A DNA stretch of 64,000 bases, from assembly GCF_014268755.2 (NCBI RefSeq), contig NZ_CP077093.1, positions 806,001 to 870,000 on the forward strand, read 5' to 3'. This stretch comes from Pseudomonas vanderleydeniana. Its GTDB lineage: Bacteria; Pseudomonadota; Gammaproteobacteria; Pseudomonadales; Pseudomonadaceae. Every line of letters begins with the position of its first letter. The stretch's first letter is position 1. The translations under genes were made by a program, and so were the position numbers. Under the pieces are notes generated by a model that saw nothing but the letters and a program-made list of their open reading frames with translations, was not told the origin of the DNA and searched no databases. Positions 9,503 to 20,186 of this stretch are shown here, piece after piece.

Positions 9503-10582
9503 CTAGCCTGGTTGCCCGGCTCGCTCGGCATGCTGGTTCAGGGCCCATTGCACATGCTCCCGGACCAGTTCCGAGGGATAGTCCCGCCGGCTGTTGAGGG
9601 CTTCGAGCACGTTGATGGTTGATGGCGCATTGCCCAGGCCAACGGCCAGGTTGCGCAGCCAGCGTTCGTAGCCGGCCCGGCGCAGTGGCGAGCCCTCGGT
9701 GTTCTTCAGGAAGGTTTCCTCGTCCCAGCGGAACAGCTCTGCCAGCCCGGCGTTATCCAGGCTGTGCCGGGGTTGGAAGTCACTCTCGGTGCTGGGGCGG
9801 GCGAAGCGGTTCCACGGGCAGACGACCTGGCAGTCGTCGCAACCGAATACCCGGTTGCCGATCAGCGGGCGCAGTTCTTCCGGAATGGCCGTCTTCAGCT
9901 CGATGGTCAGGTAGGAAATGCAGCGCCGGGCATCCAGCACGTAGGGGCCGACGAAGGCTGCCGTCGGGCAGATGTCCATGCACGCCGAACAGCGCCCGCA
10001 GTGCTCGGTGGCATGGGGTTCGTCCACCGGCAGTGGCAGGTCGACGAACAGTTCGCCGAGAAAGAAGTAGCTGCCGGCCTTGCGATTGAGCACCAGCGTG
10101 TTCTTGCCGATCCAGCCCAGCCCGGCCTGCTCGGCGATGGCCTTTTCCAGCACCGGGGCGCTGTCGACGAAGGCGCGGTAGCCGAAGGGGCCGATGACCT
10201 GCTGGATACGCTCGGCCAGCTGCTGCAGGCGTTTGCGGATCAGCTTGTGATAATCCCGTCCCAGGGCGTAGCGCGAGACGTAGGCTTTTTCCGGCTCGGC
10301 CAGGCGCTGGACCATTTGCGTGTCGCCCGGCAGGTAGTCCATGCGCAGCGAGACGACCCGCAGCGTGCCCGGCACCAGTTCGTCCGGGTGCGAGCGCTTG
10401 CTGCCGTGGGCGCCCATGTAGTCCATGTCGCCGTGATAGCCGGCATCGAGCCAGCGCTGCAGGTGCTGTTCGTGTTCGCCCAGCTCCAGGCCTGCGATGC
10501 CCACCTGCTGGAAGCCCAGTTCACGAGCCCATTGCTTGATGGATTGGGCGAGGGCGGGGAGGTCGACGCTATTTACAGGCAT
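9503..10582 (-). CDS. queG: Epoxyqueuosine reductase QueG
   Basis: Catalyses the last step of queuosine tRNA modification, reducing epoxyqueuosine with cobalamin and two [4Fe-4S] clusters. Two ferredoxin-type cysteine sets are visible: CGRCSACMDICP at about residues 195-206 and CDDCQVVCPWN at about 247-257. The chosen start (MPVNSVDLPALAQSI) gives 359 residues. The frame stays open far upstream into the antisense of nnrD, which is not coding. No clear ribosome-binding site precedes the ATG. It is divergent from nnrD. Confidence 0.94.
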   Translation of the reverse strand: MPVNSVDLPALAQSIKQWARELGFQQVGIAGLELGEHEQHLQRWLDAGYHGDMDYMGAHGSKRSHPDELVPGTLRVVSLRMDYLPGDTQMVQRLAEPEKAYVSRYALGRDYHKLIRKRLQQLAERIQQVIGPFGYRAFVDSAPVLEKAIAEQAGLGWIGKNTLVLNRKAGSYFFLGELFVDLPLPVDEPHATEHCGRCSACMDICPTAAFVGPYVLDARRCISYLTIELKTAIPEELRPLIGNRVFGCDDCQVVCPWNRFARPSTESDFQPRHSLDNAGLAELFRWDEETFLKNTEGSPLRRAGYERWLRNLAVGLGNAPSTINVLEALNSRRDYPSELVREHVQWALNQHAERAGQPG

Positions 10583-10611
10583 GAGACAGGAGAAACCTAG
10601 GCTTTGGTGCG

Positions 10612-10617
10612 TATAAT
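10612..10617 (+). promoter_or_regulatory. Probable -10 element for the nnrD-tsaE-amiB-mutL-miaA operon
   Basis: A perfect TATAAT, preceded by TGCG, lies 29 bp before the nnrD start and just upstream of queG. No good -35 sequence is seen at the right distance, so the promoter may rely on the extended -10 or on an activator. Confidence 0.5.
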
Positions 10618-10645
10618 TCTGCCAGACATCAGAGCCGAACGACGC

Positions 10646-11506
10646 ATGCCGCAGACCAAACCGCCTTTTCCCGATATTCAGTCGCTGACTGCCGCCACCT
10701 TGCCGCGTCTTCCCGCGCGCCAGCCGGATGCTCACAAGGGGCAGTTCGGGCATGCGTTGCTGATCGGCGGTGACCGGCGCTTGGGTGGCGCGATCCTGCT
10801 CGGCGCCGAAATGGCCCTGCGTAGCGGTGCGGGCCTGGTGTCCCTGGCTACGCGTCCGGAGCACGTGGGCGCAGCGCTCGCACGACTGCCCGAAGTGATG
10901 GCGCTGGGCGTCGAGTCGGCGAACCAGTTGATGAGCGTACTCCAGCAGGCCACGGTGCTGGTGGTCGGCCCGGGGCTTGGTCAGTCGGCCTGGAGCCGCA
11001 GCCTGTTGTCGCTGGCGGCGAATGCCGCGGTGGCGCAGGTCTGGGACGCCGATGCATTGAACCTGCTCGCCATGGGCGAAGCGCGACTGCCGGCCGATAG
11101 CGTCATCACGCCGCATCCGGGAGAGGCTGCGCGCCTGCTCGGACTGTCGACCGACCAGGTGCAGGCCGACCGGGTCGGTGCAGCACGTGCGCTGGCAGCG
11201 AAATACCAGGCGGTCTGTGTGCTCAAGGGGGCCGGCAGCCTGGTGGTCGCACCCGATGGGCGGGTGTCGATCTGTGAACGCGGCCATCCGGCGATGGCGA
11301 CGGCCGGGCTGGGTGACGTGCTCGCGGGGCTGGTCGGGGCACTGCGTGCCCAGGGCATGGGCGGCTTCGAGGCGACTTGCCTGGCCGTCTGGCTGCATGC
11401 CAGTGCCGGCGAGTTGCAAGGTAAGAAGGGCCGTGGGCTGGCGGCCAGTGATCTGATTCCAGCCATTCGCCAGTTGTTGGAGGAACAATCGCCGTGTCTG
11501 AATTAA
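10646..11506 (+). CDS. nnrD: ADP-dependent NAD(P)H-hydrate dehydratase
   Basis: Repairs hydrated NAD(P)H. The 286-residue protein is only the dehydratase (carbohydrate-kinase-like) half of the YjeF architecture; no epimerase (NnrE) domain is fused. Motifs: KGQFGHALLIGG near the start, VVGPGLG, ITPHPGEAARLL, and the ADP/active-site region GHPAMATAGLGDVLAG. The start at 10646 is chosen because the longer reading would begin over the -10 box. The last 13 bp overlap tsaE. Confidence 0.93.
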   Translation: MPQTKPPFPDIQSLTAATLPRLPARQPDAHKGQFGHALLIGGDRRLGGAILLGAEMALRSGAGLVSLATRPEHVGAALARLPEVMALGVESANQLMSVLQQATVLVVGPGLGQSAWSRSLLSLAANAAVAQVWDADALNLLAMGEARLPADSVITPHPGEAARLLGLSTDQVQADRVGAARALAAKYQAVCVLKGAGSLVVAPDGRVSICERGHPAMATAGLGDVLAGLVGALRAQGMGGFEATCLAVWLHASAGELQGKKGRGLAASDLIPAIRQLLEEQSPCLN

Positions 11507-11964
11507 CCCTTCAATTGCCTGATGAAGAGAGCATGGTGGCATTCGGCCGGAACATCGCCGAAGTCACCGCCGGTGTCGGGGTGATCTTCCTCGAAGGCGA
11601 CCTGGGGGCCGGCAAGACCACGCTGTCGCGGGGCATCATTCGCGGGCTGGGGCACGCCGGAGCAGTCAAGAGCCCGACGTTTACGCTCGTCGAACCGTAC
11701 GAATTCGCTGATGTGCGTGCCTACCATTTCGACCTTTACCGTTTGGTCGATCCGGAAGAGCTCGAATTCCTGGGGATTCGCGACTACTTCGAAGGCGATG
11801 CACTGTGTCTGATCGAGTGGCCGGACAAGGGTGCAGGCTTTTTGCCAAAGCCTGACCTGACCATTACCATTAGCCCGCATGGCGGCGGTCGTTCGCTGTA
11901 TCTGTTGTCCCAGGGCGCGCGAGGCGATGCCTGGTGTGCCGCATTGGCGTTGGAGTTCAAATAG
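11494..11964 (+). CDS. tsaE: tRNA t6A biosynthesis ATPase TsaE
   Basis: A 156-residue P-loop ATPase that works with TsaB and TsaD to make N6-threonylcarbamoyladenosine at tRNA position 37. The Walker A motif is GDLGAGKTT near residue 39, and the family motif SPTFTLVEPY follows. Translation starts at a GTG inside the end of nnrD, with a TTGGAGGAA ribosome-binding site, so the two genes are translationally coupled. Confidence 0.96.
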   Translation: MSELTLQLPDEESMVAFGRNIAEVTAGVGVIFLEGDLGAGKTTLSRGIIRGLGHAGAVKSPTFTLVEPYEFADVRAYHFDLYRLVDPEELEFLGIRDYFEGDALCLIEWPDKGAGFLPKPDLTITISPHGGGRSLYLLSQGARGDAWCAALALEFK

Positions 11965-11979
11965 AGGATGGGGTTTGGT

Positions 11980-13407
11980 ATGCGCCTTCGCGCGTTGCTT
12001 GCAGTCGCAGGATTGTTGCTTGCGGCACTGGCCGTTGACGCCGTGGCGGCGACACAGGTCAAGAGTGTTCGACTGTGGCGAGCCCCGGATAACACCCGAC
12101 TGGTATTCGACCTGTCCGGTACGGTCCAGCACAGCGTTTTCACGCTGACGGCCCCCGATCGCCTGGTGATCGACATCAATGGTGCGACCCTGGCCGGCCC
12201 GTTGAACGTGCCGACCGCGAATACACCGATTACCGCCGTGCGTGCCGCGCAACGCACGCCGACCGATCTGCGGGTGGTGGTCGACCTGAAGAAGGCGGTC
12301 ACCCCCAAGAGCTTCACCCTGGCGCCGAATGCGCAGTACGGCAACCGGCTGGTGGTGGACCTGTTCGACAACCCGGCCGATGCGGCGCCGACACCGACGC
12401 CGGCCTCCAATCCAGCGCCGAGCGTGGCGACCTTGCCGGCCGTGCCGGTCACGCCTGCCGAACCTGCGATCAAGCTGCCACCGGCTCCTGCCGGCAAGCG
12501 TGACATCATCGTGGTGATCGATGCCGGTCACGGCGGTGAGGACCCGGGTGCGTCCGGTTCCCGTGGCCAGCACGAGAAGGACGTGGTGCTGTCGATCGCC
12601 CGCGAGCTGCAACGCCAGGTCAACGGCCAGAAAGGCTACCGCGCCGAGCTGACCCGCACTGGCGACTACTTCATTCCATTGCGTGGGCGGACCGAGATTG
12701 CCCGCAAGAAAGGCGCCGACCTGTTCGTGTCGATCCACGCCGATGCCGCGCCTTCGGCGGCGGCGTTCGGGGCATCGGTGTTTGCCCTGTCCGACCGCGG
12801 CGCGACGTCTGAAACCGCGCGCTGGTTGGCTGACAGTGAGAACCGGTCCGACCTGATCGGCGGTGCCGGTAACGTCAGCCTCGATGACAAGGACAAGATG
12901 CTCGCTGGCGTGCTGCTCGACCTGTCGATGACGGCTTCGATGACCTCGAGCCTGAACGTTGGGCAGAAGGTTCTGAGCAACATCGGCCGGGTCACGCCAC
13001 TGCACAAGCAACGCGTCGAACAGGCGGGCTTCATGGTGCTCAAGTCGCCGGACATCCCGTCGATCCTGGTGGAAACCGGCTTCATCTCCAACTCCAACGA
13101 AGCTTCCAAGCTGGCCTCCACCAGCCACCAGCAGGCATTGGCGCGTTCGATCAGCAGCGGTATCCGCCAGTTCTTCCAGCAGAACCCGCCGCCGGGCACC
13201 TATATCGCCTGGTTGCGCGACTCCGGCAAAATCGCCCAGGGCCCGCGTGATCATCGCGTCGCGCCGGGCGAGACGCTGGCGATGATCGCCGTGCGCTACC
13301 AGGTCTCGGTGGCAACCCTGCGCAGTGTCAACAACCTCAGCAGTGATGAGCTCAAGGTTGGCCAGACCCTGACCATTCCCGGCACCGAACTGGCGGCCAA
13401 GCAATGA
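11980..13407 (+). CDS. amiB: N-acetylmuramoyl-L-alanine amidase, AmiB type with LysM
   Basis: A periplasmic zinc amidase that splits septal peptidoglycan. Parts: signal peptide ([23 protein letters not shown]), AMIN domain (~25-130), Pro/Ala linker, Amidase_3 domain (~170-395, with zinc ligands in [11 protein letters not shown] and HADA and catalytic Glu in [10 protein letters not shown]), and one C-terminal LysM domain (~430-473). An in-frame ATG at 11968 exists, but the GAGGATGGGG sequence at 11964-11973 fits ATG 11980. It overlaps mutL by 4 bp. Confidence 0.95.
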   Translation: MRLRALLAVAGLLLAALAVDAVAATQVKSVRLWRAPDNTRLVFDLSGTVQHSVFTLTAPDRLVIDINGATLAGPLNVPTANTPITAVRAAQRTPTDLRVVVDLKKAVTPKSFTLAPNAQYGNRLVVDLFDNPADAAPTPTPASNPAPSVATLPAVPVTPAEPAIKLPPAPAGKRDIIVVIDAGHGGEDPGASGSRGQHEKDVVLSIARELQRQVNGQKGYRAELTRTGDYFIPLRGRTEIARKKGADLFVSIHADAAPSAAAFGASVFALSDRGATSETARWLADSENRSDLIGGAGNVSLDDKDKMLAGVLLDLSMTASMTSSLNVGQKVLSNIGRVTPLHKQRVEQAGFMVLKSPDIPSILVETGFISNSNEASKLASTSHQQALARSISSGIRQFFQQNPPPGTYIAWLRDSGKIAQGPRDHRVAPGETLAMIAVRYQVSVATLRSVNNLSSDELKVGQTLTIPGTELAAKQ

Positions 13408-15323
13408 GCGAGTCGGCCTTGAAGGAACGCGCGCGTATTGAACTGCTCAGCCCGCGCCTGGCGAACCAGATTGCCGCGGGCGAGGTGGTCGAGCGCCCGG
13501 CTTCGGTGATCAAGGAGTTGCTGGAGAACAGTCTCGACTCCGGAGCCCGGCGAATTGACGTGGATGTCGAGCAGGCTGGGGTCAAGTTGCTGCGCGTGCG
13601 TGACGACGGCAGTGGTATTTCCGCCGATGAGCTGCCGCTGGCGCTGGCGCGTCACGCCACCAGCAAGATCCGCAACCTGGAAGACCTCGAACAGGTGATG
13701 AGCCTGGGGTTCCGTGGCGAGGCCCTGGCGTCGATCAGTTCCGTGGCGCGGTTGACGCTGACCTCGCGCACCCGTGACGCCGACCAGGCCTGGCAGGTGG
13801 AGACCGAAGGCCGGGAAATGGAGGCGCGGGTCCAGCCGGCGGCGCATCCGGTCGGTACTTCGGTGGAAGTGCGCGACCTGTTCTTCAATACTCCGGCCCG
13901 GCGCAAGTTCCTCAAGGCCGAGAAGACCGAATTCGACCATCTGCAGGAAGTGATCAAGCGCCTGGCGCTGGCCCGTTTCGATGTGGCCTTCCATCTGCGT
14001 CATAACGGCAAGGGCATCCTCGCCCTGCACGAGGCCCATGATGATGCGGCCCGTGCCCGACGCGTCGCGGCGGTCTGCGGGTCGGGTTTCCTCGAGCAGG
14101 CGCTGCCGATCGAAGTCGAGCGCAACGGTCTGCACCTGTGGGGTTGGGTCGGCCTGCCGACGTTCTCCCGCAGCCAGGCCGACCTGCAATATTTCTACGT
14201 CAACGGCCGGGCGGTGCGCGACAAGCTGGTGGCCCACGCGGTGCGCCAGGCCTATCGCGACGTGCTGTTCAATGGTCGACACCCGACGTTCGTGCTGTTT
14301 CTCGAGGTCGACCCGGCGGCGGTCGACGTCAACGTGCACCCGACCAAGCACGAAGTGCGTTTCCGTGACGGGCGCATGGTCCACGACTTCCTCTATGGGA
14401 CCCTGCATCGCGCCCTGGGTGACGTGCGGCCGGAAGACCAGTTGGCTGCGCCGGCGGCGGTAGCCGGTATCGTCCGGCCTACGGGCCTCGAGGCTGGCGA
14501 GTTCGGCCCGCAAGGGGAGATGCGCCTGTCGGCGAATCTGCTCGAGCAGCCCCTGTCCCAACCGTTTTCGCCCTCGGTGCCCTCTGCCGGCTCGGGTGCG
14601 GGAGCCGGTTACCAATATCAGTACCGTCCGCAATCGACACCGATGCCGCCGGCGGCGGAGACGCAAAGCGTCTATCGCGAATTCTACGCGCCATTGCCGC
14701 AGGCCTCTGCACCGGCCCTGCCCGAAGACCAGGGCGATGTGCCGCCGCTGGGCTATGCGCTGGCGCAGCTCAAGGGGATCTACATCCTGGCGGAAAACGC
14801 CCAGGGTCTGGTGCTGGTGGACATGCATGCCGCCCATGAGCGGATCATGTACGAACGGCTCAAGATCGCCATGGCCAGTGAGGGCCTGAGTGGCCAGCCG
14901 CTGCTGGTGCCGGAATCCCTGGCGGTCAGCCAGCGCGAGGCCGATTGTGCCGAGGAGCACGCGGCCTGGTTCCAGCGCCTGGGCTTCGAGCTGCAGCGCC
15001 TGGGCCCGGAAAGCCTGGCTATCCGGCAGATCCCGGCCCTGCTCAAGCAGGCCGAGGCCAATCGCCTGGTGCAGGATGTGCTGGCGGACCTGATGGAGTA
15101 CGGCACCAGCGACCGGATCCAGGCGCACCTGAACGAACTGCTCGGGACCATGGCCTGCCACGGTGCCGTGCGCGCCAACCGCCGGCTGGCCCTGGCGGAA
15201 ATGAACGGCCTGTTGCGGGACATGGAAAACACCGAGCGCAGCGGCCAATGCAACCATGGTCGTCCGACCTGGACCCAACTGGGTCTCGATGACCTGGACA
15301 AACTTTTCCTGCGCGGACGTTGA
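13404..15323 (+). CDS. mutL: DNA mismatch repair protein MutL
   Basis: A 639-residue GHKL ATPase that couples MutS mismatch recognition to strand nicking. N-terminal ATPase motifs: [14 protein letters not shown] and GFRGEAL. After a variable Pro/Ala-rich linker (~355-440), the C-terminal domain has [12 protein letters not shown], matching the DxHAxxExxxxE metal site of MutL proteins with their own endonuclease. This fits a Pseudomonas lacking MutH. The start overlaps amiB (ATGA) and the end overlaps miaA. Confidence 0.97.
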   Translation: MSESALKERARIELLSPRLANQIAAGEVVERPASVIKELLENSLDSGARRIDVDVEQAGVKLLRVRDDGSGISADELPLALARHATSKIRNLEDLEQVMSLGFRGEALASISSVARLTLTSRTRDADQAWQVETEGREMEARVQPAAHPVGTSVEVRDLFFNTPARRKFLKAEKTEFDHLQEVIKRLALARFDVAFHLRHNGKGILALHEAHDDAARARRVAAVCGSGFLEQALPIEVERNGLHLWGWVGLPTFSRSQADLQYFYVNGRAVRDKLVAHAVRQAYRDVLFNGRHPTFVLFLEVDPAAVDVNVHPTKHEVRFRDGRMVHDFLYGTLHRALGDVRPEDQLAAPAAVAGIVRPTGLEAGEFGPQGEMRLSANLLEQPLSQPFSPSVPSAGSGAGAGYQYQYRPQSTPMPPAAETQSVYREFYAPLPQASAPALPEDQGDVPPLGYALAQLKGIYILAENAQGLVLVDMHAAHERIMYERLKIAMASEGLSGQPLLVPESLAVSQREADCAEEHAAWFQRLGFELQRLGPESLAIRQIPALLKQAEANRLVQDVLADLMEYGTSDRIQAHLNELLGTMACHGAVRANRRLALAEMNGLLRDMENTERSGQCNHGRPTWTQLGLDDLDKLFLRGR

Positions 15324-16303
15324 TGACAGCTTCGAATTCCCTCCCGCCGGCGATCTTCCTGATGGGCCCAACGGCGGCCGGCAAGACCGACCTGGCCATC
15401 GAATTGACCAAGGTACTGCCCTGCGAGCTGATCAGTGTCGATTCCGCCCTGGTTTACCGGGACATGGACATCGGCACCGCCAAGCCTTCGAAGGCGCTGC
15501 TGGCGCAGTTTCCGCACCGGCTGATCGACATTCTCGACCCGGCGCAGAGCTATTCGGCCGCCGAATTCCGCCACGATGCCCTGGCGGCGATGGCAGAGAT
15601 CACCGCACGGGGCAAAATCCCCCTGCTGGTCGGTGGTACAATGCTCTACTACAAGGCTTTGCTTGAAGGCCTGGCGGACATGCCGGCGGCCGACCCGCAG
15701 GTGCGTGCCGAGATCGAGGAAGAGGCGGCGCGCCTTGGCTGGCAGGCCCTGCACGACCAGTTGGCAGGCATCGATCCGGAGTCGGCGGCACGTATTCACC
15801 CCAACGACCCGCAACGACTGAGCCGGGCGCTGGAGGTTTATCGGGTCAGCGGCTTGAGCATGACGGCCCATCGGCAGCGACAATCTGCGCAAAGTACTGA
15901 CGCAGCCGCTTCGGGACGCCCGCAATTACCCTATACTGTTGCCAACCTGGCTATCGCTCCGGCAAATCGCCAGGTACTGCACGACCGGATTGCACAAAGA
16001 TTCACACAAATGTTGGAACAGGGATTCGTTGACGAGGTCGTAGCCCTGCGTAAGAGAAGTGACCTGCATGTCGGGTTGCCGTCTATACGTGCTGTAGGCT
16101 ACAGACAAGTCTGGGATTACCTGGAGGGCAAGCTGACGTCGGACGAAATGCGCGAGCGCGGTATCATCGCCACTCGCCAATTGGCCAAACGTCAGTTTAC
16201 CTGGTTGCGCAGCTGGGCCGACCTGCACTGGCTGGACAGCCTGGATTGCGACAATCTGCCACGCGCCTTGAAATACCTCGGGACCATCTCCATATTGAGC
16301 TGA
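15323..16303 (+). CDS. miaA: tRNA dimethylallyltransferase MiaA
   Basis: Adds dimethylallyl to A37 of tRNAs that read UNN codons. A 326-residue protein with P-loop GPTAAGKTD near residue 14, the [17 protein letters not shown] substrate motif, and the C-terminal region [18 protein letters not shown] typical of MiaA. The ATG overlaps the mutL stop by one base; a TTG one codon earlier is a less likely start. hfq follows by about 90 bp. Confidence 0.97.
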   Translation: MTASNSLPPAIFLMGPTAAGKTDLAIELTKVLPCELISVDSALVYRDMDIGTAKPSKALLAQFPHRLIDILDPAQSYSAAEFRHDALAAMAEITARGKIPLLVGGTMLYYKALLEGLADMPAADPQVRAEIEEEAARLGWQALHDQLAGIDPESAARIHPNDPQRLSRALEVYRVSGLSMTAHRQRQSAQSTDAAASGRPQLPYTVANLAIAPANRQVLHDRIAQRFTQMLEQGFVDEVVALRKRSDLHVGLPSIRAVGYRQVWDYLEGKLTSDEMRERGIIATRQLAKRQFTWLRSWADLHWLDSLDCDNLPRALKYLGTISILS

Positions 16304-16394
16304 GTCCCTGTAAATGCCGTCTATCCTTGGGGGGTGACGGCACAAGTCACTGTTTGCTCATTTTTTATTATTGATCCTTAAAGGAGTGCGGCAC

Positions 16395-16655
16395 ATGTCA
16401 AAAGGGCATTCGCTACAAGACCCTTACTTGAATACCTTGCGTAAAGAGAAAGTCGGGGTTTCCATCTATCTGGTCAACGGGATCAAACTGCAGGGCACGA
16501 TCGAATCCTTCGACCAGTTCGTGATTCTGCTGAAAAACACCGTAAGCCAGATGGTCTACAAGCACGCTATCTCGACAGTGGTGCCGGTTCGTGCAATCCG
16601 CCTGCCTAGCGCAAGTGAATCCGAACAGGGTGACGCTGAGCCAGGTAACGCCTGA
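16395..16655 (+). CDS. hfq: RNA chaperone Hfq
   Basis: An 86-residue hexameric Sm-like protein that pairs small RNAs with mRNAs and, in Pseudomonas, mediates Crc-dependent catabolite repression. Sm1 ([22 protein letters not shown]) and Sm2 ([11 protein letters not shown]) are intact, followed by a short acidic tail. AAGGAG lies 8-14 bp upstream of ATG 16395, which rules out the longer frame starting at 16371. Confidence 0.98.
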   Translation: MSKGHSLQDPYLNTLRKEKVGVSIYLVNGIKLQGTIESFDQFVILLKNTVSQMVYKHAISTVVPVRAIRLPSASESEQGDAEPGNA

Positions 16656-16667
16656 TAGGAGTCTCCT

Positions 16668-17969
16668 TTGTTCTTTGAGCGCCACGGTGGTGGTGAACGA
16701 ACCATTCTCGTTCACTTGGAAGGTCAGGACCCTGAGGCGCGCGAAGATCCGCAGGAGTTTCAGGAGTTGGCATCATCGGCTGGCGCCGAGACCGTCGCGC
16801 TGTTCAGCGTGCCGCGTCATCGGCCAACCGCCAAATATCTGATTGGCACTGGCAAGGTCGAGGAGCTTCGCGACCTGGTCAAGGCCGAGCAGATCGACAT
16901 CGTGATTTTCAATCACATCCTCACGCCCAGCCAGGAACGTAACCTCGAACGTGCTTTCGAGTGTCGCGTGCTGGATCGCACGGGCCTGATTCTCGATATT
17001 TTCGCCCAGCGCGCACGTACCCATGAAGGCAAGCTCCAGGTCGAACTGGCCCAGCTTGAGCACATGAGCACGCGCCTGGTTCGTGGCTGGACCCACCTCG
17101 AGCGGCAAAAGGGTGGTATCGGCCTGCGGGGTCCGGGTGAAACCCAGCTGGAAACCGACCGGCGCCTGTTGCGGGTTCGCCTGCGGCAGATCAAGGGCCG
17201 CCTGGAGAAGGTGCGCAGCCAGCGCGAGCAGTCCCGTCGCGGACGCAAGCGTGCCGACATTCCGACCGTATCGCTGGTTGGCTATACCAACGCCGGCAAA
17301 TCCACACTGTTCAACGCGGTCACCGAATCCGAGGTGTATGCCGCCGACCAATTGTTCGCCACCCTCGACCCGACCCTGCGTCGTCTCGACCTGGATGACC
17401 TCGGGCCGATCGTGCTGGCCGATACCGTGGGCTTCATCCGGCACTTGCCGCACAACCTGGTCGAGGCATTTCGGGCTACGCTCGAGGAGTCGAGCAACTC
17501 CGACCTGCTGTTGCACGTCATCGATGCGGCCGAGCCGGACCGGATGCTGCAGATCGAGCAGGTGATGGTGGTGCTGGGCGAGATCGGAGCCCAGGACTTG
17601 CCGATCCTCGAGGTGTATAACAAACTCGATCTGCTCGAGGGCGTCGAGCCGCAGATCCAGCGTGGCGAGGATGGCAAGCCGCAGCGGGTCTGGCTTTCGG
17701 CGCGCGAAGGGGTGGGGCTGGAGCTGCTCGAACAGGCGATCGCCGAGTTGCTGGGCAACGATTTGTTCGTCGGCACCTTGCGCTTGCCACAGCGTTTTGC
17801 TCGACTGCGTGCACAGTTCTTCGAGTTGGGGGCGGTCCAGAAGGAAGAGCATGACGAAGAAGGCGCCTGTCTGCTGTCGATTCGTCTGCCCATGGCCGAG
17901 TTCAACCGGGTGGTCTCGCGCGAAGGCATGAAACCGCCAGAGTTCATCGAACAACACACTTTGCAATAA
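16668..17969 (+). CDS. hflX: Ribosome-rescue GTPase HflX
   Basis: A 433-residue GTPase that splits stalled 70S ribosomes. It has the HflX N-terminal domain, the glycine-rich GIGLRGPGETQLETDRR loop (~150-165), and a G domain with GYTNAGKSTLFN, DTVGFI and NKLD. It starts at TTG with AGGAG seven bases upstream; the N-terminus FFERHGGGER is typical for Pseudomonas. It lies 12 bp after hfq, in the conserved miaA-hfq-hflX-hflK-hflC order. Confidence 0.96.
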   Translation: MFFERHGGGERTILVHLEGQDPEAREDPQEFQELASSAGAETVALFSVPRHRPTAKYLIGTGKVEELRDLVKAEQIDIVIFNHILTPSQERNLERAFECRVLDRTGLILDIFAQRARTHEGKLQVELAQLEHMSTRLVRGWTHLERQKGGIGLRGPGETQLETDRRLLRVRLRQIKGRLEKVRSQREQSRRGRKRADIPTVSLVGYTNAGKSTLFNAVTESEVYAADQLFATLDPTLRRLDLDDLGPIVLADTVGFIRHLPHNLVEAFRATLEESSNSDLLLHVIDAAEPDRMLQIEQVMVVLGEIGAQDLPILEVYNKLDLLEGVEPQIQRGEDGKPQRVWLSAREGVGLELLEQAIAELLGNDLFVGTLRLPQRFARLRAQFFELGAVQKEEHDEEGACLLSIRLPMAEFNRVVSREGMKPPEFIEQHTLQ

Positions 17970-18065
17970 AAGCCTGACAAAGCGGTTGTGCTGCTGTCGC
18001 AGGCATTCTGTAGCATTGGTCGGCGCGCCGTGGGTGCGTCTTTGCTTTATCAGATGGAGAGCGCT

Positions 18066-19235
18066 ATGGCTTGGAATGAGCCGGGTGGCAACTCGAACAA
18101 TCAGGATCCCTGGGGTGGCAAGCGTCGTAACAACGGCGATCGCAAGGGGCCCCCGGATCTCGACGAGGCCTTCCGCAAGCTGCAGGAAAGCCTGAATGGG
18201 TTGTTCGGTGGCGGAAAGAAACGCAGTGACGACGGTGGTGGATCGGGTGGCAACGGCGGCGGTTTCGGCCTGCTGGGCATCGGTCTCGTCGTGCTGGCGG
18301 CTGTCTGGCTGTACAGCGCCGTGTATGTCGTGGACGAGCAGGAGCAGGCCGTGGTGCTGCGCTTCGGCAAGTACTACGAGACGGTTGGCCCGGGCCTGAA
18401 CATCTATTTCCCGCCGATCGACAAGAAGTACATGGAGAACGTCACGCGTGAGCGTGCCTATACCAAGCAGGGGCAGATGCTCACCGAGGACGAGAACATC
18501 GTCGAGGTGCCGCTGACCGTGCAGTACAAGATCACCAACCTGCAGGACTTCGTGCTGAACGTCGACCAGCCGGAAATCAGCTTGCAGCAGGCGACCGACA
18601 GTGCCTTGCGCCATGTGGTGGGTTCCACCGCGATGGACCAGGTGCTGACCGAAGGTCGCGAGCAGATGGCCAGCGAGATCAAGGAGCGCCTGCAGCGTTT
18701 CCTCGATACCTATCGCACCGGTATCACCGTGACCCAGGTCAACGTGCAGAGCGCCGCGGCGCCACGTGAAGTCCAGGAAGCCTTCGATGACGTGATCCGT
18801 GCCCGTGAAGACGAGCAGCGTTCGCGCAACCAGGCCGAAGGCTACGCCAATGGCGTGGTGCCGGAAGCCCGTGGTCAGGCCCAGCGCATCATCGAGGATG
18901 CCAACGGCTATCGCGACGAGGTGATTTCCCGGGCCAAGGGTGAGGCCGACCGCTTCACCAAGCTGGTCGCCGAATACCGCAAGGCACCTGAAGTCACTCG
19001 TCAGCGCCTGTATCTGGACACCATGCAGGAAGTCTTCAGCAATACCAGCAAGGTGCTCGTGACCGGCAACAAGAACGGCCAGAACAATCTGCTCTACCTG
19101 CCGTTGGACAAGATGATCCAGAACAGCCCGGCCAGCAGCTCGCCGGTAACCGGTTCGGCCGCTGCCAGCAGCAACACGGACGTGGTGCCGCATATCACTG
19201 ACCTGCCGCAAACGCGCACAAGGGAGAGCCGCTGA
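18066..19235 (+). CDS. hflK: FtsH protease modulator HflK
   Basis: A 389-residue SPFH/prohibitin-family membrane protein. The N-terminus is cytoplasmic, Gly/Asn-rich and polar (MAWNEPGGNSNNQ), followed by one membrane helix (~residues 62-82) and then the SPFH domain facing the periplasm. With HflC it forms a cage around FtsH. The start at 18066 has a GGAG sequence upstream; the frame is open further 5' but that stretch does not look like protein. It overlaps the hflC start. Confidence 0.96.
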   Translation: MAWNEPGGNSNNQDPWGGKRRNNGDRKGPPDLDEAFRKLQESLNGLFGGGKKRSDDGGGSGGNGGGFGLLGIGLVVLAAVWLYSAVYVVDEQEQAVVLRFGKYYETVGPGLNIYFPPIDKKYMENVTRERAYTKQGQMLTEDENIVEVPLTVQYKITNLQDFVLNVDQPEISLQQATDSALRHVVGSTAMDQVLTEGREQMASEIKERLQRFLDTYRTGITVTQVNVQSAAAPREVQEAFDDVIRAREDEQRSRNQAEGYANGVVPEARGQAQRIIEDANGYRDEVISRAKGEADRFTKLVAEYRKAPEVTRQRLYLDTMQEVFSNTSKVLVTGNKNGQNNLLYLPLDKMIQNSPASSSPVTGSAAASSNTDVVPHITDLPQTRTRESR

Positions 19236-20104
19236 TGAGCAATAAATCGCTGATCGCCCTGATTGTTGGCGTGATTGTGGTACTGGCGGGCTGGAACTGC
19301 TTCTACATCGTGCTGCAGACCGAACGTGCCGTACTGCTGCAGTTCGGTCGCGTGGTGCAGACGGATGTACAGCCCGGCCTTCACGTGAAGGTTCCCTACG
19401 TCAACCAGGTGCGCAAGTTCGACGCCCGCCTGATGACGCTGGATGCTCCGACCCAGCGTTTCCTGACGCTGGAGAAGAAAGCCGTGATGGTCGATGCCTA
19501 CGCCAAGTGGCGGGTCAAGGATGCCGAGCGCTTCTATACCGCGACTTCCGGTCTCAAGCAGATCGCCGACGAGCGCCTGTCCCGCCGCCTGGAGTCCGGG
19601 CTGCGTGACCAGTTCGGTAAGCGCACGCTGCATGAGGTGGTCTCCGGCGAGCGGGATGCGCTGATGGCGGATATCACCGGTTCGCTGAACAAGATGGCCG
19701 AGAAGGAGCTGGGTATCGAGGTGATCGATGTCCGGGTCAAGGCGATCGACCTGCCGAAGGAAGTGAACCGCAGCGTGTTCGAGCGCATGAGCACCGAGCG
19801 TGAGCGTGAGGCGCGCGAGCATCGTGCCAAGGGTAACGAGCTGGCCGAAGGTATCCGTGCCGATGCCGATCGTCAGCGTCGCGTGCTGCTGGCCGAGGCC
19901 TATCGTCAGTCCGAGGAAACTCGCGGTGACGGTGATGCCCAGGCCGCTGCCATCTATTCCAAGGCCTACGGCCAGGACCAGGAGTTCTATGCGTTCTACC
20001 GCAGCCTGCGCGCCTACCGTGAGAGTTTTGCGAACAAGAGCGACGTGATGGTGCTGGACCCGAGCAGCGACTTTTTCCACTATCTGGAAAAAGCCAAGCC
20101 CTGA
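19235..20104 (+). CDS. hflC: FtsH protease modulator HflC
   Basis: A 289-residue SPFH partner of HflK with one N-terminal membrane anchor (SLIALIVGVIVVLAGWNCFY) and an SPFH domain, ending in the conserved FFHYLEKAKP. The start codon shares a base with the hflK stop (TGATG), so the two are coupled. The small DUF2065 gene that often follows hflC in pseudomonads is not visible here. Confidence 0.96.
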   Translation: MSNKSLIALIVGVIVVLAGWNCFYIVLQTERAVLLQFGRVVQTDVQPGLHVKVPYVNQVRKFDARLMTLDAPTQRFLTLEKKAVMVDAYAKWRVKDAERFYTATSGLKQIADERLSRRLESGLRDQFGKRTLHEVVSGERDALMADITGSLNKMAEKELGIEVIDVRVKAIDLPKEVNRSVFERMSTEREREAREHRAKGNELAEGIRADADRQRRVLLAEAYRQSEETRGDGDAQAAAIYSKAYGQDQEFYAFYRSLRAYRESFANKSDVMVLDPSSDFFHYLEKAKP

Positions 20105-20122
20105 TCCACCGCGCATCTACAC

Positions 20123-20154
20123 ACCCGCCGGGCGGCTAAAACGCCTGGCGGGGT
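20123..20154 (+). terminator. Hairpin downstream of hflC
   Basis: Strong 12-bp stem ACCCGCCGGGCG / CGCCTGGCGGGGT with a short loop, 18 bp after the hflC stop but without a T-run. It may act as a 3' stabiliser. Confidence 0.5.
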
Positions 20155-20186
20155 GATCCTTTCGGAAAACGGGTGTATGATGCGGC

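Noticed and set aside
9503..11542. 679-codon minus-strand frame suggesting a fusion to QueG
   Set aside because: The N-terminal 320 codons are antisense of nnrD; QueG begins at 10582.
16773..19211. 812-codon open frame on the minus strand
   Set aside because: It is fully antisense to hflX and hflK, which have intact motifs. Long antisense frames are common in high-GC DNA.
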